This document shows positions 12,201 to 27,200 of a stretch of 64,000 nucleotides of DNA, one piece after another. The position numbers were made by a program, and so were the translations under genes. The first letter of the stretch is position 1. Each line of letters begins with the position of its first letter. The DNA comes from Astropecten irregularis (lineage: Eukaryota > Echinodermata > Asteroidea > Paxillosida > Astropectinidae), in NCBI GenBank assembly GCA_963971285.1, contig OZ020255.1, positions 744,001 to 808,000 on the forward strand. The letters run 5' to 3'. The notes beneath the pieces are model-generated. The model worked only from the letters and a program-made list of their open reading frames with translations, did no database searches and had not been told where the DNA came from.

Positions 12201-15200
12201 GATCATTGCTATCCCGCACAGGCGAAAACCTAATGTCTCCGGGTTTCTGTGTGGAGAAAGTTAAGTTAACTTCCACTTGTGCCGGCTTTTGGGTGCTTTC
12301 TGTTGGTGTTGTGGATGACAGTGGCAAATTCAATCTGAGACTGACTGCCCGGACAGTGACTTGTCTGTTAAATGTACTGTCTACGGTAGGTTTCACTTCC
12401 TCTTGTTCAGTAATGGGCAGGTCTTTGAGTGTCACAAGTCCAGTTGTTTCGTCGACAGATGTCGATGCACTACCAGTGACAGAGGCCAGTTGTCCAGATG
12501 ATTTGTCCATTGATTCGAGACAATATCCTGTAGTAAGGGAATCGCGCAGGTTAACAACGAATAATTGACGGTGAAGGAAAAGAATGCGAAACATTTTAAT
12601 CAACTAGATCTGCGAATGAACTACAAATAATGGTAGTGGTGTGAAAGGTAAGGTAGAACAATTTATCTGTCGTACCTTGAGTGGTTGATGGCGGAGGTGT
12701 TGTGCTTATGACAGTTGTGGTCACTGTAGTGGTTCGAGTCGTCGGGACAGTGGTAGAGTATTCTAGAAGAAGAAGAGGTGTTGTTATTAAGATTAGTCAT
12801 TAAGATGTAAGTCACAATGGGTGTTTGCATTCTTAGATAGAAATATCACGATCTGCTTGTAAAGAAATGCTGTAGAGAGACTTACCTTTCACACAACCGA
12901 GGACATGAAGCTCAAAAGTTGTTGCATCAGCATCACTGACATTGCGGAACTGAATACGCAATTCTGTCACACCATCCAGTGTTCCTTCGAAATCTGGCAA
13001 AAGCGTCGTGATGGGCTCGTCTTGTTTGACGGTGATGTTTATTAGCTGTAGAGGAAGATGGTATGGATTCAGCACGGTCAGACACGTTGCCCAGGTGAAA
13101 AGAAATGAAAAATTGGATCTTAAAAGATTTATGTTTGCCTGCTTACCTTCTGTTGTCCAGTGGAGTCATCAATGACGTCAGTAAAGGTGCTGTCTCCTGG
13201 TTTCTTAACAGTCAGCGTGACGGTGAATGTTATTGGCTCTTGTGGAGTAGGTTGCCTTGATGTTGTGCTTTCTTGTGTTCCAGTAGGTACAGTGGTTGAC
13301 CCAGGAGAGCGCAAAGTGACGACAAAGGCTCTGACTTGGACGGGTTCCCGGAAGACACGCAGCACACTTGGAATACCACTTGAAGCTTCACCTATTGGTA
13401 TCTCTGTGATCTTCAGGTACGAGGTGTTTTCGTCAACTGTGAGTGTCCCTTCAGGTGTGATGCTAGATTCAAGTCCTTTCTCGCCATCCATTGGCTCTAG
13501 GCAATATCCTATAGGGACAAACAAATGTGAAATCAATCAGTATCCATTTGAGGGACATTTGTGGAAGAACTTATTTGGCTTGGAAAAGAAGAAATGTAAA
13601 TACAGGAAAATCATCCGCATTATCTCTGCAAGGTTATTGTTCTACTCTATCCTCATACCTGGAGTGGTTGACCTCTCCGATGTTGTCGTGCTCGACCTTG
13701 TTGTTTCTTCAGTGATACTTGTAGTCGGTGTAGTGACAGTGGTCACTTTGGTTGTCATCTCAGTTGTTGAGTATTCTAAAAGAAAATGTGTTTTGCCGTA
13801 GAAGACATGAGATATTGAAAGCATGTCATCTGTAGTACTGTTTAGGAAGGGCATTGGTAGTCTGCAAAATGGTGCCAGTATTTGGATGTGATATGCGTGA
13901 AATTTTATTTTGAAAACACAACGGTGTTGGGAAAAGGAGAAAATGTTCTTACCCTCGGCACATCCTAAAACGGTCAGTTGCAGTTCAATAGAATCAGCTA
14001 CTTTGACTGTCTGGAACTCAATACGGAATACCAAAATTCCCTCTAGATTGTTGTCATCCGTCAGGAATGTAACCCTTTGTGACAAGCCTACTTCGAGCAC
14101 GACGGGTACTCTCTGTAATTTGAAATAAAAGACGAAATATTTATATTCTGTTGAGGAATGATTTGCTTCGCAGGAAGTACGGACTTGTGAAAAAGTGGTC
14201 TGATTTTAGTCTCGAATATTGTGTGTTAATTTTGATCTGAACATACCTTTATCTGATCATTGCTATCCCGCACAGGCGAAAACCTAATGTCTCCGGGTTT
14301 TTGTGTGGAGAAAGTTAAGTTAACTTCCACTTGTGCCGGCTTTTGGGTGCTTTCTGTTGGTGTTGTGGATGACAGTGGCAAATTCAATCTGAGACTGACT
14401 GCCCGGACAGTGACTTGTCTGTTAAATGTACTGTCTACGGTAGGTTTCACTTCCTCTTGTTCAGTAATGGGCAGGTCTTTGAGTGTCACAAGTCCAGTTG
14501 TTTCGTCGACAGATGTCGATGCACTACCAGTGACAGAGGCCAGTTGTCCAGATGATTTGTCCATTGATTCGAGACAATATCCTGTAGTAAGGGAATCGCG
14601 CAGGTTAACAACGAATAATTGACGGTGAAGGAAAAGAATGCGAAACATTTTAATCAACTAGATCTGCGAATGAACTACAAATAATGGTAGTGGTGTGAAA
14701 GGTAAGGTAGAACAATTTATCTGTCGTACCTTGAGTGGTTGATGGCGGAGGTGTTGTGCTTATGACAGTTGTGGTCACTGTAGTGGTTCGAGTCGTCGGG
14801 ACAGTGGTAGAGTATTCTAGAAGAAGAAGAGGTGTTGTTATTAAGATTAGTCATTAAGATGTAAGTCACAATGGGTGTTTGCATTCTTAGATAGAAATAT
14901 CACGATCTGCTTGTAAAGAAATGCTGTAGAGAGACTTACCTTTCACACAACCGAGGACATGAAGCTCAAAAGTTGTTGCATCAGCATCACTGACATTGCG
15001 GAACTGAATACGCAATTCTGTCACACCATCCAGTGCTCCTTCGAAATCTGGCAAAAGCGTCGTGATGGGCTCGTCTTGTTTGACGGTGATGTTTATTAGC
15101 TGTAGAGGAAGATGGTATGGATTCAGCACGGTCAGACACGTTGCCCAGGTGAAAAGAAATGAAAAATTGGATCTTAAAAGATTTATGTTTGCCTGCTTAC

Positions 15201-18200
15201 CTTCTGTTGTCCAGTGGAGTCATCAATGACGTCAGTAAAGGTGCTGTCTCCTGGTTTCTTAACAGTCAGCGTGACGGTGAATGTTATTGGCTCTTGTGGA
15301 GTAGGTTGCCTTGATGTTGTGCTTTCTTGTGTTCCAGTAGGTACAGTGGTTGACCCAGGAGAGCGCAAAGTGACGACAAAGGCTCTGACTTGGACGGGTT
15401 CCCGGAAGACACGCAGCACACTTGGAATACCACTTGAAGCTTCACCTATTGGTATCTCTGTGATCTTCAGGTACGAGGTGTTTTCGTCAACTGTGAGTGT
15501 CCCTTCAGGTGTGATGCTAGATTCAAGTCCTTTCTCGCCATCCATTGGCTCTAGGCAATATCCTATAGGGACAAACAAATGTGAAATCAATCAGTATCCA
15601 TTGGAGGGACATTTGTGGAAGAACTTATTTGGCTTGGAAAAGAAGAAATGTAAATACAGGAAAATCATCCGCATTATCTCTGCAAGGTTATTGTTCTACT
15701 CTATCCTCATACCTGGAGTGGTTGACCTCTCCGATGTTGTCGTGCTCGACCTTGTTGTTTCTTCAGTGATACTTGTAGTCGGTGTAGTGACAGTGGTCAC
15801 TTTGGTTGTCATCTCAGTTGTTGAGTATTCTAAAAGAAAATGTGTTTTGCCGTAGAAGACATGAGATATTGAAAGCATGTCATCTGTAGTACTGTTTAGG
15901 AAGGGCATTGGTAGTCTGCAAAATGGTGCCAGTATTTGGATGTGATATGCGTGAAATTTTATTTTGAAAACACAACGGTGTTGGGAAAAGGAGAAAATGT
16001 TCTTACCCTCGGCACATCCTAAAACGGTCAGTTGCAGTTCAATAGAATCAGCTTCTTTGACTGTCTGGAACTCAATACGGAATACCAAAATTCCCTCTAG
16101 ATTGTTGTCATCCGTCAGGAATGTAACCCTTTGTGACAAGCCTACTTCGAGCACGACGGGTACTCTCTGTAATTTGAAATAAAAGACGAAATATTTATAT
16201 TCTGTTGAGGAATGATTTGCTTCGCAGGAAGTACGGACTTGTGAAAATGTGGTCTGATTTTAGTCTCGAATATTGTGTGTTAATTTTGATCTGAACATAC
16301 CTTTATCTGATCATTGCTATCCCGCACAGGCGAAAACCTAATGTCTCCGGGTTTCTGTGTGGAGAAAGTTAAGTTAACTTCCACTTGTGCCGGCTTTTGG
16401 GTGCTTTCTGTTGGTGTTGTGGATGACAGTGGCAAATTCAATCTGAGACTGACTGCCCGGACAGTGACTTGTCTGTTAAATGTACTGTCTACGGTAGGTT
16501 TCACTTCCTCTTGTTCAGTAATGGGCAGGTCTTTGAGTGTCACAAGTCCAGTTGTTTCGTCGACAGATGTCGATGCACTACCAGTGACAGAGGCCAGTTG
16601 TCCAGATGATTTGTCCATTGATTCGAGACAATATCCTGTAGTAAGGGAATCGCGCAGGTTAACAACGAATAATTGACGGTGAAGGAAAAGAATGCGAAAC
16701 ATTTTAATCAACTAGATCTGCGAATGAACTACAAATAATGGTAGTGGTGTGAAAGGTAAGGTAGAACAATTTATCTGTCGTACCTTGAGTGGTTGATGGC
16801 GGAGGTGTTGTGCTTATGACAGTTGTGGTCACTGTAGTGGTTCGAGTCGTCGGGACAGTGGTAGAGTATTCTAGAAGAAGAAGAGGTGTTGTTATTAAGA
16901 TTAGTCATTAAGATGTAAGTCACAATGGGTGTTTGCATTCTTAGATAGAAATATCACGATCTGCTTGTAAAGAAATGCTGTAGAGAGACTTACCTTTCAC
17001 ACAACCGAGGACATGAAGCTCAAAAGTTGTTGCATCAGCATCACTGACATTGCGGAACTGAATACGCAATTCTGTCACACCATCCAGTGCTCCTTCGAAA
17101 TCTGGCAAAAGCGTCGTGATGGGCTCGTCTTGTTTGACGGTGATGTTTATTAGCTGTAGAGGAAGATGGTATGGATTCAGCACGGTCAGACACGTTGCCC
17201 AGGTGAAAAGAAATGAAAAATTGGATCTTAAAAGATTTATGTTTGCCTGCTTACCTTCTGTTGTCCAGTGGAGTCATCAATGACGTCAGTAAAGGTGCTG
17301 TCTCCTGGTTTCTTAACAGTCAGCGTGACGGTGAATGTTATTGGCTCTTGTGGAGTAGGTTGCCTTGATGTTGTGCTTTCTTGTGTTCCAGTAGGTACAG
17401 TGGTTGACCCAGGAGAGCGCAAAGTGACGACAAAGGCTCTGACTTGGACGGGTTCCCGGAAGACACGCAGCACACTTGGAATACCACTTGAAGCTTCACC
17501 TATTGGTATCTCTGTGATCTTCAGGTACGAGGTGTTTTCGTCAACTGTGAGTGTCCCTTCAGGTGTGATGCTAGATTCAAGTCCTTTCTCGCCATCCATT
17601 GGCTCTAGGCAATATCCTATAGGGACAAACAAATGTGAAATCAATCAGTATCCATTGGAGGGACATTTGTGGAAGAACTTATTTGGCTTGGAAAAGAAGA
17701 AATGTAAATACAGGAAAATCATCCGCATTATCTCTGCAAGGTTATTGTTCTACTCTATCCTCATACCTGGAGTGGTTGACCTCTCCGATGTTGTCGTGCT
17801 CGACCTTGTTGTTTCTTCAGTGATACTTGTAGTCGGTGTAGTGACAGTGGTCACTTTGGTTGTCATCTCAGTTGTTGAGTATTCTAAAAGAAAATGTGTT
17901 TTGCCGTAGAAGACATGAGATATTGAAAGCATGTCATCTGTAGTACTGTTTAGGAAGGGCATTGGTAGTCTGCAAAATGGTGCCAGTATTTGGATGTGAT
18001 ATGCGTGAAATTTTATTTTGAAAACACAACGGTGTTGGGAAAAGGAGAAAATGTTCTTACCCTCGGCACATCCTAAAACGGTCAGTTGCAGTTCAATAGA
18101 ATCAGCTTCTTTGACTGTCTGGAACTCAATACGGAATACCAAAATTCCCTCTAGATTGTTGTCATCCGTCAGGAATGTAACCCTTTGTGACAAGCCTACT

Positions 18201-21200
18201 TCGAGCACGACGGGTACTCTCTGTAATTTGAAATAAAAGACGAAATATTTATATTCTGTTGAGGAATGATTTGCTTCGCAGGAAGTACGGACTTGTGAAA
18301 ATGTGGTCTGATTTTAGTCTCGAATATTGTGTGTTAATTTTGATCTGAACATACCTTTATCTGATCATTGCTATCCCGCACAGGCGAAAACCTAATGTCT
18401 CCGGGTTTCTGTGTGGAGAAAGTTAAGTTAACTTCCACTTGTGCCGGCTTTTGGGTGCTTTCTGTTGGTGTTGTGGATGACAGTGGCAAATTCAATCTGA
18501 GACTGACTGCCCGGACAGTGACTTGTCTGTTAAATGTACTGTCTACGGTAGGTTTCACTTCCTCTTGTTCAGTAATGGGCAGGTCTTTGAGTGTCACAAG
18601 TCCAGTTGTTTCGTCGACAGATGTCGATGCACTACCAGTGACAGAGGCCAGTTGTCCAGATGATTTGTCCATTGATTCGAGACAATATCCTGTAGTAAGG
18701 GAATCGCGCAGGTTAACAACGAATAATTGACGGTGAAGGAAAAGAATGCGAAACATTTTAATCAACTAGATCTGCGAATGAACTACAAATAATGGTAGTG
18801 GTGTGAAAGGTAAGGTAGAACAATTTATCTGTCGTACCTTGAGTGGTTGATGGCGGAGGTGTTGTGCTTATGACAGTTGTGGTCACTGTAGTGGTTCGAG
18901 TCGTCGGGACAGTGGTAGAGTATTCTAGAAGAAGAAGAGGTGTTGTTATTAAGATTAGTCATTAAGATGTAAGTCACAATGGGTGTTTGCATTCTTAGAT
19001 AGAAATATCACGATCTGCTTGTAAAGAAATGCTGTAGAGAGACTTACCTTTCACACAACCGAGGACATGAAGCTCAAAAGTTGTTGCATCAGCATCACTG
19101 ACATTGCGGAACTGAATACGCAATTCTGTCACACCATCCAGTGTTCCTTCGAAATCTGGCAAAAGCGTCGTGATGGGCTCGTCTTGTTTGACGGTGATGT
19201 TTATTAGCTGTAGAGGAAGATGGTATGGATTCAGCACGGTCAGACACGTTGCCCAGGTGAAAAGAAATGAAAAATTGGATCTTAAAAGATTTATGTTTGC
19301 CTGCTTACCTTCTGTTGTCCAGTGGAGTCATCAATGACGTCAGTAAAGGTGCTGTCTCCTGGTTTCTTAACAGTCAGCGTGACGGTGAATGTTATTGGCT
19401 CTTGTGGAGTAGGTTGCCTTGATGTTGTGCTTTCTTGTGTTCCAGTAGGTACAGTGGTTGACCCAGGAGAGCGCAAAGTGACGACAAAGGCTCTGACTTG
19501 GACGGGTTCCCGGAAGACACGCAGCACACTTGGAATACCACTTGAAGCTTCACCTATTGGTATCTCTGTGATCTTCAGGTACGAGGTGTTTTCGTCAACT
19601 GTGAGTGTCCCTTCAGGTGTGATGCTAGATTCAAGTCCTTTCTCGCCATCCATTGGCTCTAGGCAATATCCTATAGGGACAAACAAATGTGAAATCAATC
19701 AGTATCCATTGGAGGGAAATTTGTGGAAGAACTTATTTGGCTTGGAAAAGAAGAAATGTAAATACAGGAAAATCATCCGCATTATCTCTGCAAGGTTATT
19801 GTTCTACTCTATCCTCATACCTGGAGTGGTTGACCTCTCCGATGTTGTCGTGCTCGACCTTGTTGTTTCTTCAGTGATACTTGTAGTCGGTGTAGTGACA
19901 GTGGTCACTTTGGTTGTCATCTCAGTTGTTGAGTATTCTAAAAGAAAATGTGTTTTGCCGTAGAAGACATCAGATATTGAAAGCATGTCATCTGTAGTAC
20001 TGTTTAGGAAGGGCATTGGTAGTCTGCAAAATGGTGCCAGTATTTGGATGTGATATGCGTGAAATTTTATTTTGAAAACACAACGGTGTTGGGAAAAGGA
20101 GAAAATGTTCTTACCCTCGGCACATCCTAAAACGGTCAGTTGCAGTTCAATAGAATCAGCTTCATTGACTGTCTGGAACTCAATACGGAATACCAAAATT
20201 CCCTCTAGATTGTTGTCATCCGTCAGGAATGTAACCCTTTGTGACAAGCCTACTTCGAGCACGACGGGTACGCTCTGGAATTTGAAATAAAAGACGAAAT
20301 ATTTATATTCTGCTGAGGAATGATTTGCTTCGCAGGAAGTACGGACTTGTGAAAATGTGGTCTGATTTTAGTCTCGAATATTGTGTGTTAATTTTGATCT
20401 GAACATACCTTTATCTGATCATTGCTATCCTGCACAGGCGAAAACCTAATGTCTCCGGGTTTCTGTGTGGAGAAAGTTAAGTTAACTTCCACTTGTGCCG
20501 GCTTTTGGGTGCTTTCTGTTGGTGTTGTGGATGACAGTGGCAAATTCAATCTGAGACTGACTGCCCGGACAGTGACTTGTCTGTTAAATGTACTGTCTAC
20601 GGTAGGTTTCACTTCCTCTTGTTCAGTAATGGGCAGGTCTTTGAGTGTCACAAGTCCAGTTGTTTCGTCGACAGATGTCGATGCACTACCAGTGACAGAG
20701 GCCAGTTGTCCAGATGATTTGTCCATTGATTCGAGACAATATCCTGTAGTAAGGGAATCGCGCAGGTTAACAACGAATAATTGACGGTGAAGGAAAAGAA
20801 TGCGAAACATTTTAATCAACTAGATCTGCGAATGAACTACAAATAATGGTAGTGGTGTGAAAGGTAAGGTAGAACAATTTATCTGTCGTACCTTGAGTGG
20901 TTGATGGCGGAGGTGTTGTGCTTATGACAGTTGTGGTCACTGTAGTGGTTCGAGTCGTCGGGACAGTGGTAGAGTATTCTAGAAGAAGAAGAGGTGTTGT
21001 TATTAAGATTAGTCATTAAGATGTAAGTCACAATGGGTGTTTGCATTCTTAGATAGAAATATCACGATCTGCTTGTAAAGAAATGCTGTAGAGAGACTTA
21101 CCTTTCACACAACCGAGGACATGAAGCTCAAAAGTTGTTGCATCAGCATCACTGACATTGCGGAACTGAATACGCAATTCTGTCACACCATCCAGTGTTC

Positions 21201-24200
21201 CTTCGAAATCTGGCAAAAGCGTCGTGATGGGCTCGTCTTGTTTGACGGTGATGTTTATTAGCTGTAGAGGAAGATGGTATGGATTCAGCACGGTCAGACA
21301 CGTTGCCCAGGTGAAAAGAAATGAAAAATTGGATCTTAAAAGATTTATGTTTGCCTGCTTACCTTCTGTTGTCCAGTGGAGTCATCAATGACGTCAGTAA
21401 AGGTGCTGTCTCCTGGTTTCTTAACAGTCAGCGTGACGGTGAATGTTATTGGCTCTTGTGGAGTAGGTTGCCTTGATGTTGTGCTTTCTTGTGTTCCAGT
21501 AGGTACAGTGGTTGACCCAGGAGAGCGCAAAGTGACGACAAAGGCTCTGACTTGGACGGGTTCCCGGAAGACACGCAGCACACTTGGAATACCACTTGAA
21601 GCTTCACCTATTGGTATCTCTGTGATCTTCAGGTACGAGGTGTTTTCGTCAACTGTGAGTGTCCCTTCAGGTGTGATGCTAGATTCAAGTCCTTTCTCGC
21701 CATCCATTGGCTCTAGGCAATATCCTATAGGGACAAACAAATGTGAAATCAATCAGTATCCATTGGAGGGAAATTTGTGGAAGAACTTATTTGGCTTGGA
21801 AAAGAAGAAATGTAAATACAGGAAAATCATCCGCATTATCTCTGCAAGGTTATTGTTCTACTCTATCCTCATACCTGGAGTGGTTGACCTCTCCGATGTT
21901 GTCGTGCTCGACCTTGTTGTTTCTTCAGTGATACTTGTAGTCGGTGTAGTGACAGTGGTCACTTTGGTTGTCATCTCAGTTGTTGAGTATTCTAAAAGAA
22001 AATGTGTTTTGCCGTAGAAGACATGAGATATTGAAAGCATGTCATCTGTAGTACTGTTTAGGAAGGGCATTGGTAGTCTGCAAAATGGTGCCAGTATTTG
22101 GATGTGATATGCGTGAAATTTTATTTTGAAAACACAACGGTGTTGGGAAAAGGAGAAAATGTTCTTACCCTCGGCACATCCTAAAACGGTCAGTTGCAGT
22201 TCAATAGAATCAGCTACTTTGACTGTCTGGAACTCAATACGGAATACCAAAATTCCCTCTAGATTGTTGTCATCCGTCAGGAATGTAACCCTTTGTGACA
22301 AGCCTACTTCGAGCACGACGGGTACTCTCTGTAATTTGAAATAAAAGACGAAATATTTATATTCTGTTGAGGAATGATTTGCTTCGCAGGAAGTACGGAC
22401 TTGTGAAAATGTGGTCTGATTTTAGTCTCGAATATTGTGTGTTAATTTTGATCTGAACATACCTTTATCTGATCATTGCTATCCCGCACAGGCGAAAACC
22501 TAATGTCTCCGGGTTTCTGTGTGGAGAAAGTTAAGTTAACTTCCACTTGTGCCGGCTTTTGGGTGCTTTCTGTTGGTGTTGTGGATGACAGTGGCAAATT
22601 CAATCTGAGACTGACTGCCCGGACAGTGACTTGTCTGTTAAATGTACTGTCGACGGTAGGTTTCACTTCCTCTTGTTCAGTAATGGGCAGGTCTTTGAGT
22701 GTCACAAGTCCAGTTGTTTCGTCGACAGATGTCGATGCACTACCAGTGACAGAGGCCAGTTGTCCAGATGATTTGTCCATTGATTCGAGACAATATCCTG
22801 TAGTAAGGGAATCGCGCAGGTTAACAACGAATAATTGACGGTGAAGGAAAAGAATGCGAAACATTTTAATCAACTAGATCTGCGAATGAACTACAAATAA
22901 TGGTAGTGGTGTGAAAGGTAAGGTAGAACAATTTATCTGTCGTACCTTGAGTGGTTGATGGCGGAGGTGTTGTGCTTATGACAGTTGTGGTCACTGTAGT
23001 GGTTCGAGTCGTCGGGACAGTGGTAGAGTATTCTAGAAGAAGAAGAGGTGTTGTTATTAAGATTAGTCATTAAGATGTAAGTCACAATGGGTGTTTGCAT
23101 TCTTAGATAGAAATATCACGATCTGCTTGTAAAGAAATGCTGTAGAGAGACTTACCTTTCACACAACCGAGGACATGAAGCTCAAAAGTTGTTGCATCAG
23201 CATCACTGACATTGCGGAACTGAATACGCAATTCTGTCACACCATCCAGTGTTCCTTCGAAATCTGGCAAAAGCGTCGTGATGGGCTCGTCTTGTTTGAC
23301 GGTGATGTTTATTAGCTGTAGAGGAAGATGGTATGGATTCAGCACGGTCAGACACGTTGCCCAGGTGAAAAGAAATGAAAAATTGGATCTTAAAAGATAT
23401 ATGTTTGCCTGCTTACCTTCTGTTGTCCAGTGGAGTCATCAATGACGTCAGTAAAGGTGCTGTCTCCTGGTTTCTTATCAGTCAGCGTGACGGTGAATGT
23501 TATTGGCTCTTGTGGAGTAGGTTGCCTTGATGTTGTGCTTTCTTGTGTTCCAGTAGGTACAGTGGTTGACCCAGGAGAGCGCAAAGTGACGACAAAGGCT
23601 CTGACTTGGACGGGTTCCCGGAAGACACGCAGCACACTTGGAATACCACTTGAAGCTTCACCTATTGGTATCTCTGTGATCTTCAGGTACGAGGTGTTTT
23701 CGTCAACTGTGAGTGTCCCTTCAGGTGTGATGCTAGATTCAAGTCCTTTCTCGCCATCCATTGGCTCTAGGCAATATCCTATAGGGACAAACAAATGTGA
23801 AATCAATCAGTATCCATTGGAGGGAAATTTGTGGAAGAACTTATTTGGCTTGGAAAAGAAGAAATGTAAATACAGGAAAATCATCCGCATTATCTCTGCA
23901 AGGTTATTGTTCTACTCTATCCTCATACCTGGAGTGGTTGACCTCTCCGATGTTGTCGTGCTCGACCTTGTTGTTTCTTCAGTGATACTTGTAGTCGGTG
24001 TAGTGACAGTGGTCACTTTGGTTGTCATCTCAGTTGTTGAGTATTCTAAAAGAAAATGTGTTTTGCCGTAGAAGACATGAGATATTGAAAGCATGTCATC
24101 TGTAGTACTGTTTAGGAAGGGCATTGGTAGTCTGCAAAATGTTGCCAGTATTTGATGTGATATGCGTGAAATTTTATTTTGAAAACACAACGGTGTTGGG

Positions 24201-27200
24201 AAAAGGAGAAAATGTTCTTACCCTCGGCACATCCTAAAACGGTCAGTTGCAGTTCAATAGAATCAGCTTCTTTGACTGTCTGGAACTCAATACGGAATAC
24301 CAAAATTCCCTCTAGATTGTTGTCATCCGTCAGGAATGTAACCCTTTGTGACAAGCCTACTTCGAGCACGACGGGTACTCTCTGTAATTTGAAATAAAAG
24401 ACGAAATATTTATATTCTGTTGAGGAATGATTTGCTTCGCAGGAAGTACGGACTTGTGAAAATGTGGTCTGATTTTAGTCTCGAATATTGTGTGTTAATT
24501 TTGATCTGAACATACCTTTATCTGATCATTGCTATCCCGCACAGGCGAAAACCTAATGTCTCCGGGTTTCTGTGTGGAGAAAGTTAAGTTAACTTCCACT
24601 TGTGCCGGCTTTTGGGTGCTTTCTGTTGGTGTTGTGGATGACAGTGGCAAATTCAATCTGAGACTGACTGCCCGGACAGTGACTTGTCTGTTAAATGTAC
24701 TGTCTACGGTAGGTTTCACTTCCTCTTGTTCAGTAATGGGCAGGTCTTTGAGTGTCACAAGTCCAGTTGTTTCGTCGACAGATGTCGATGCACTACCAGT
24801 GACAGAGGCCAGTTGTCCAGATGATTTGTCCATTGATTCGAGACAATATCCTGTAGTAAGGGAATCGCGCAGGTTAACAACGAATAATTGACGGTGAAGG
24901 AAAAGAATGCGAAACATTTTAATCAACTAGATCTGCGAATGAACTACAAATAATGGTAGTGGTGTGAAAGGTAAGGTAGAACAATTTATCTGTCGTACCT
25001 TGAGTGGTTGATGGCGGAGGTGTTGTGCTTATGACAGTTGTGGTCACTGTAGTGGTTCGAGTCGTCGGGACAGTGGTAGAGTATTCTAGAAGAAGAAGAG
25101 GTGTTGTTATTAAGATTAGTCATTAAGATGTAAGTCACAATGGGTGTTTGCATTCTTAGATAGAAATATCACGATCTGCTTGTAAAGAAATGCTGTAGAG
25201 AGACCTACCTTTCACACAACCGAGGACATGAAGCTCAAAAGTTGTTGCATCAGCATCACTGACATTGCGGAACTGAATACGCAATTCTGTCACACCATCC
25301 AGTGTTCCTTCGAAATCTGGCAAAAGCGTCGTGATGGGCTCGTCTTGTTTGACGGTGATGTTTATTAGCTGTAGAGGAAGATGGTATGGATTCAGCACGG
25401 TCAGACACGTTGCCCAGGTGAAAAGAAATGAAAAATTGGATCTTAAAAGATATATGTTTGCCTGCTTACCTTCTGTTGTCCAGTGGAGTCATCAATGACG
25501 TCAGTAAAGGTGCTGTCTCCTGGTTTCTTAACAGTCAGCGTGACGGTGAATGTTATTGGCTCTTGTGGAGTAGGTTGCCTTGATGTTGTGCTTTCTTGTG
25601 TTCCAGTAGGTACAGTGGTTGACCCAGGAGAGCGCAAAGTGACGACAAAGGCTCTGACTTGGACGGGTTCCCGGAAGACACGCAGCACACTTGGAATACC
25701 ACTTGAAGCTTCACCTATTGGTATCTCTGTGATCTTCAGGTACGAGGTGTTTTCGTCAACTGTGAGTGTCCCTTCAGGTGTGATGCTAGATTCAAGTCCT
25801 TTCTCGCCATCCATTGGCTCTAGGCAATATCCTATAGGGACAAACAAATGTGAAATCAATCAGTATCCATTGGAGGGAAATTTGTGGAAGAACTTATTTG
25901 GCTTGGAAAAGAAGAAATGTAAATACAGGAAAATCATCCGCATTATCTCTGCAAGGTTATTGTTCTACTCTATCCTCATACCTGGAGTGGTTGACCTCTC
26001 CGATGTTGTCGTGCTCGACCTTGTTGTTTCTTCAGTGATACTTGTAGTCGGTGTAGTGACAGTGGTCACTTTGGTTGTCATCTCAGTTGTTGAGTATTCT
26101 AAAAGAAAATGTGTTTTGCCGTAGAAGACATGAGATATTGAAAGCATGTCATCTGTAGTACTGTTTAGGAAGGGCATTGGTAGTCTGCAAAATGTTGCCA
26201 GTATTTGATGTGATATGCGTGAAATTTTATTTTGAAAACACAACGGTGTTGGGAAAAGGAGAAAATGTTCTTACCCTCGGCACATCCTAAAACGGTCAGT
26301 TGCAGTTCAATAGAATCAGCTTCTTTGACTGTCTGGAACTCAATACGGAATACCAAAATTCCCTCTAGATTGTTGTCATCCGTCAGGAATGTAACCCTTT
26401 GTGACAAGCCTACTTCGAGCACGACGGGTACTCTCTGTAATTTGAAATAAAAGACGAAATATTTATATTCTGTTGAGGAATGATTTGCTTCGCAGGAAGT
26501 ACGGACTTGTGAAAATGTGGTCTGATTTTAGTCTCGAATATTGTGTGTTAATTTTGATCTGAACATACCTTTATCTGATCATTGCTATCCCGCACAGGCG
26601 AAAACCTAATGTCTCCGGGTTTCTGTGTGGAGAAAGTTAAGTTAACTTCCACTTGTGCCGGCTTTTGGGTGCTTTCTGTTGGTGTTGTGGATGACAGTGG
26701 CAAATTCAATCTGAGACTGACTGCCCGGACAGTGACTTGTCTGTTAAATGTACTGTCTACGGTAGGTTTCACTTCCTCTTGTTCAGTAATGGGCAGGTCT
26801 TTGAGTGTCACAAGTCCAGTTGTTTCGTCGACAGATGTCGATGCACTACCAGTGACAGAGGCCAGTTGTCCAGATGATTTGTCCATTGATTCGAGACAAT
26901 ATCCTGTAGTAAGGGAATCGCGCAGGTTAACAACGAATCATTGACGGTGAAGGAAAAGAATGCGAAACATTTTAATCAACTAGATCTGCGAATGAACTAC
27001 AAATAATGGTAGTGGTGTGAAAGGTAAGGTAGAACAATTTATCTGTCGTACCTTGAGTGGTTGATGGCGGAGGTGTTGTGCTTATGACAGTTGTGGTCAC
27101 TGTAGTGGTTCGAGTCGTCGGGACAGTGGTAGAGTATTCTAGAAGAAGAAGAGGTGTTGTTATTAAGATTAGTCATTAAGATGTAAGTCACAATGGGTGT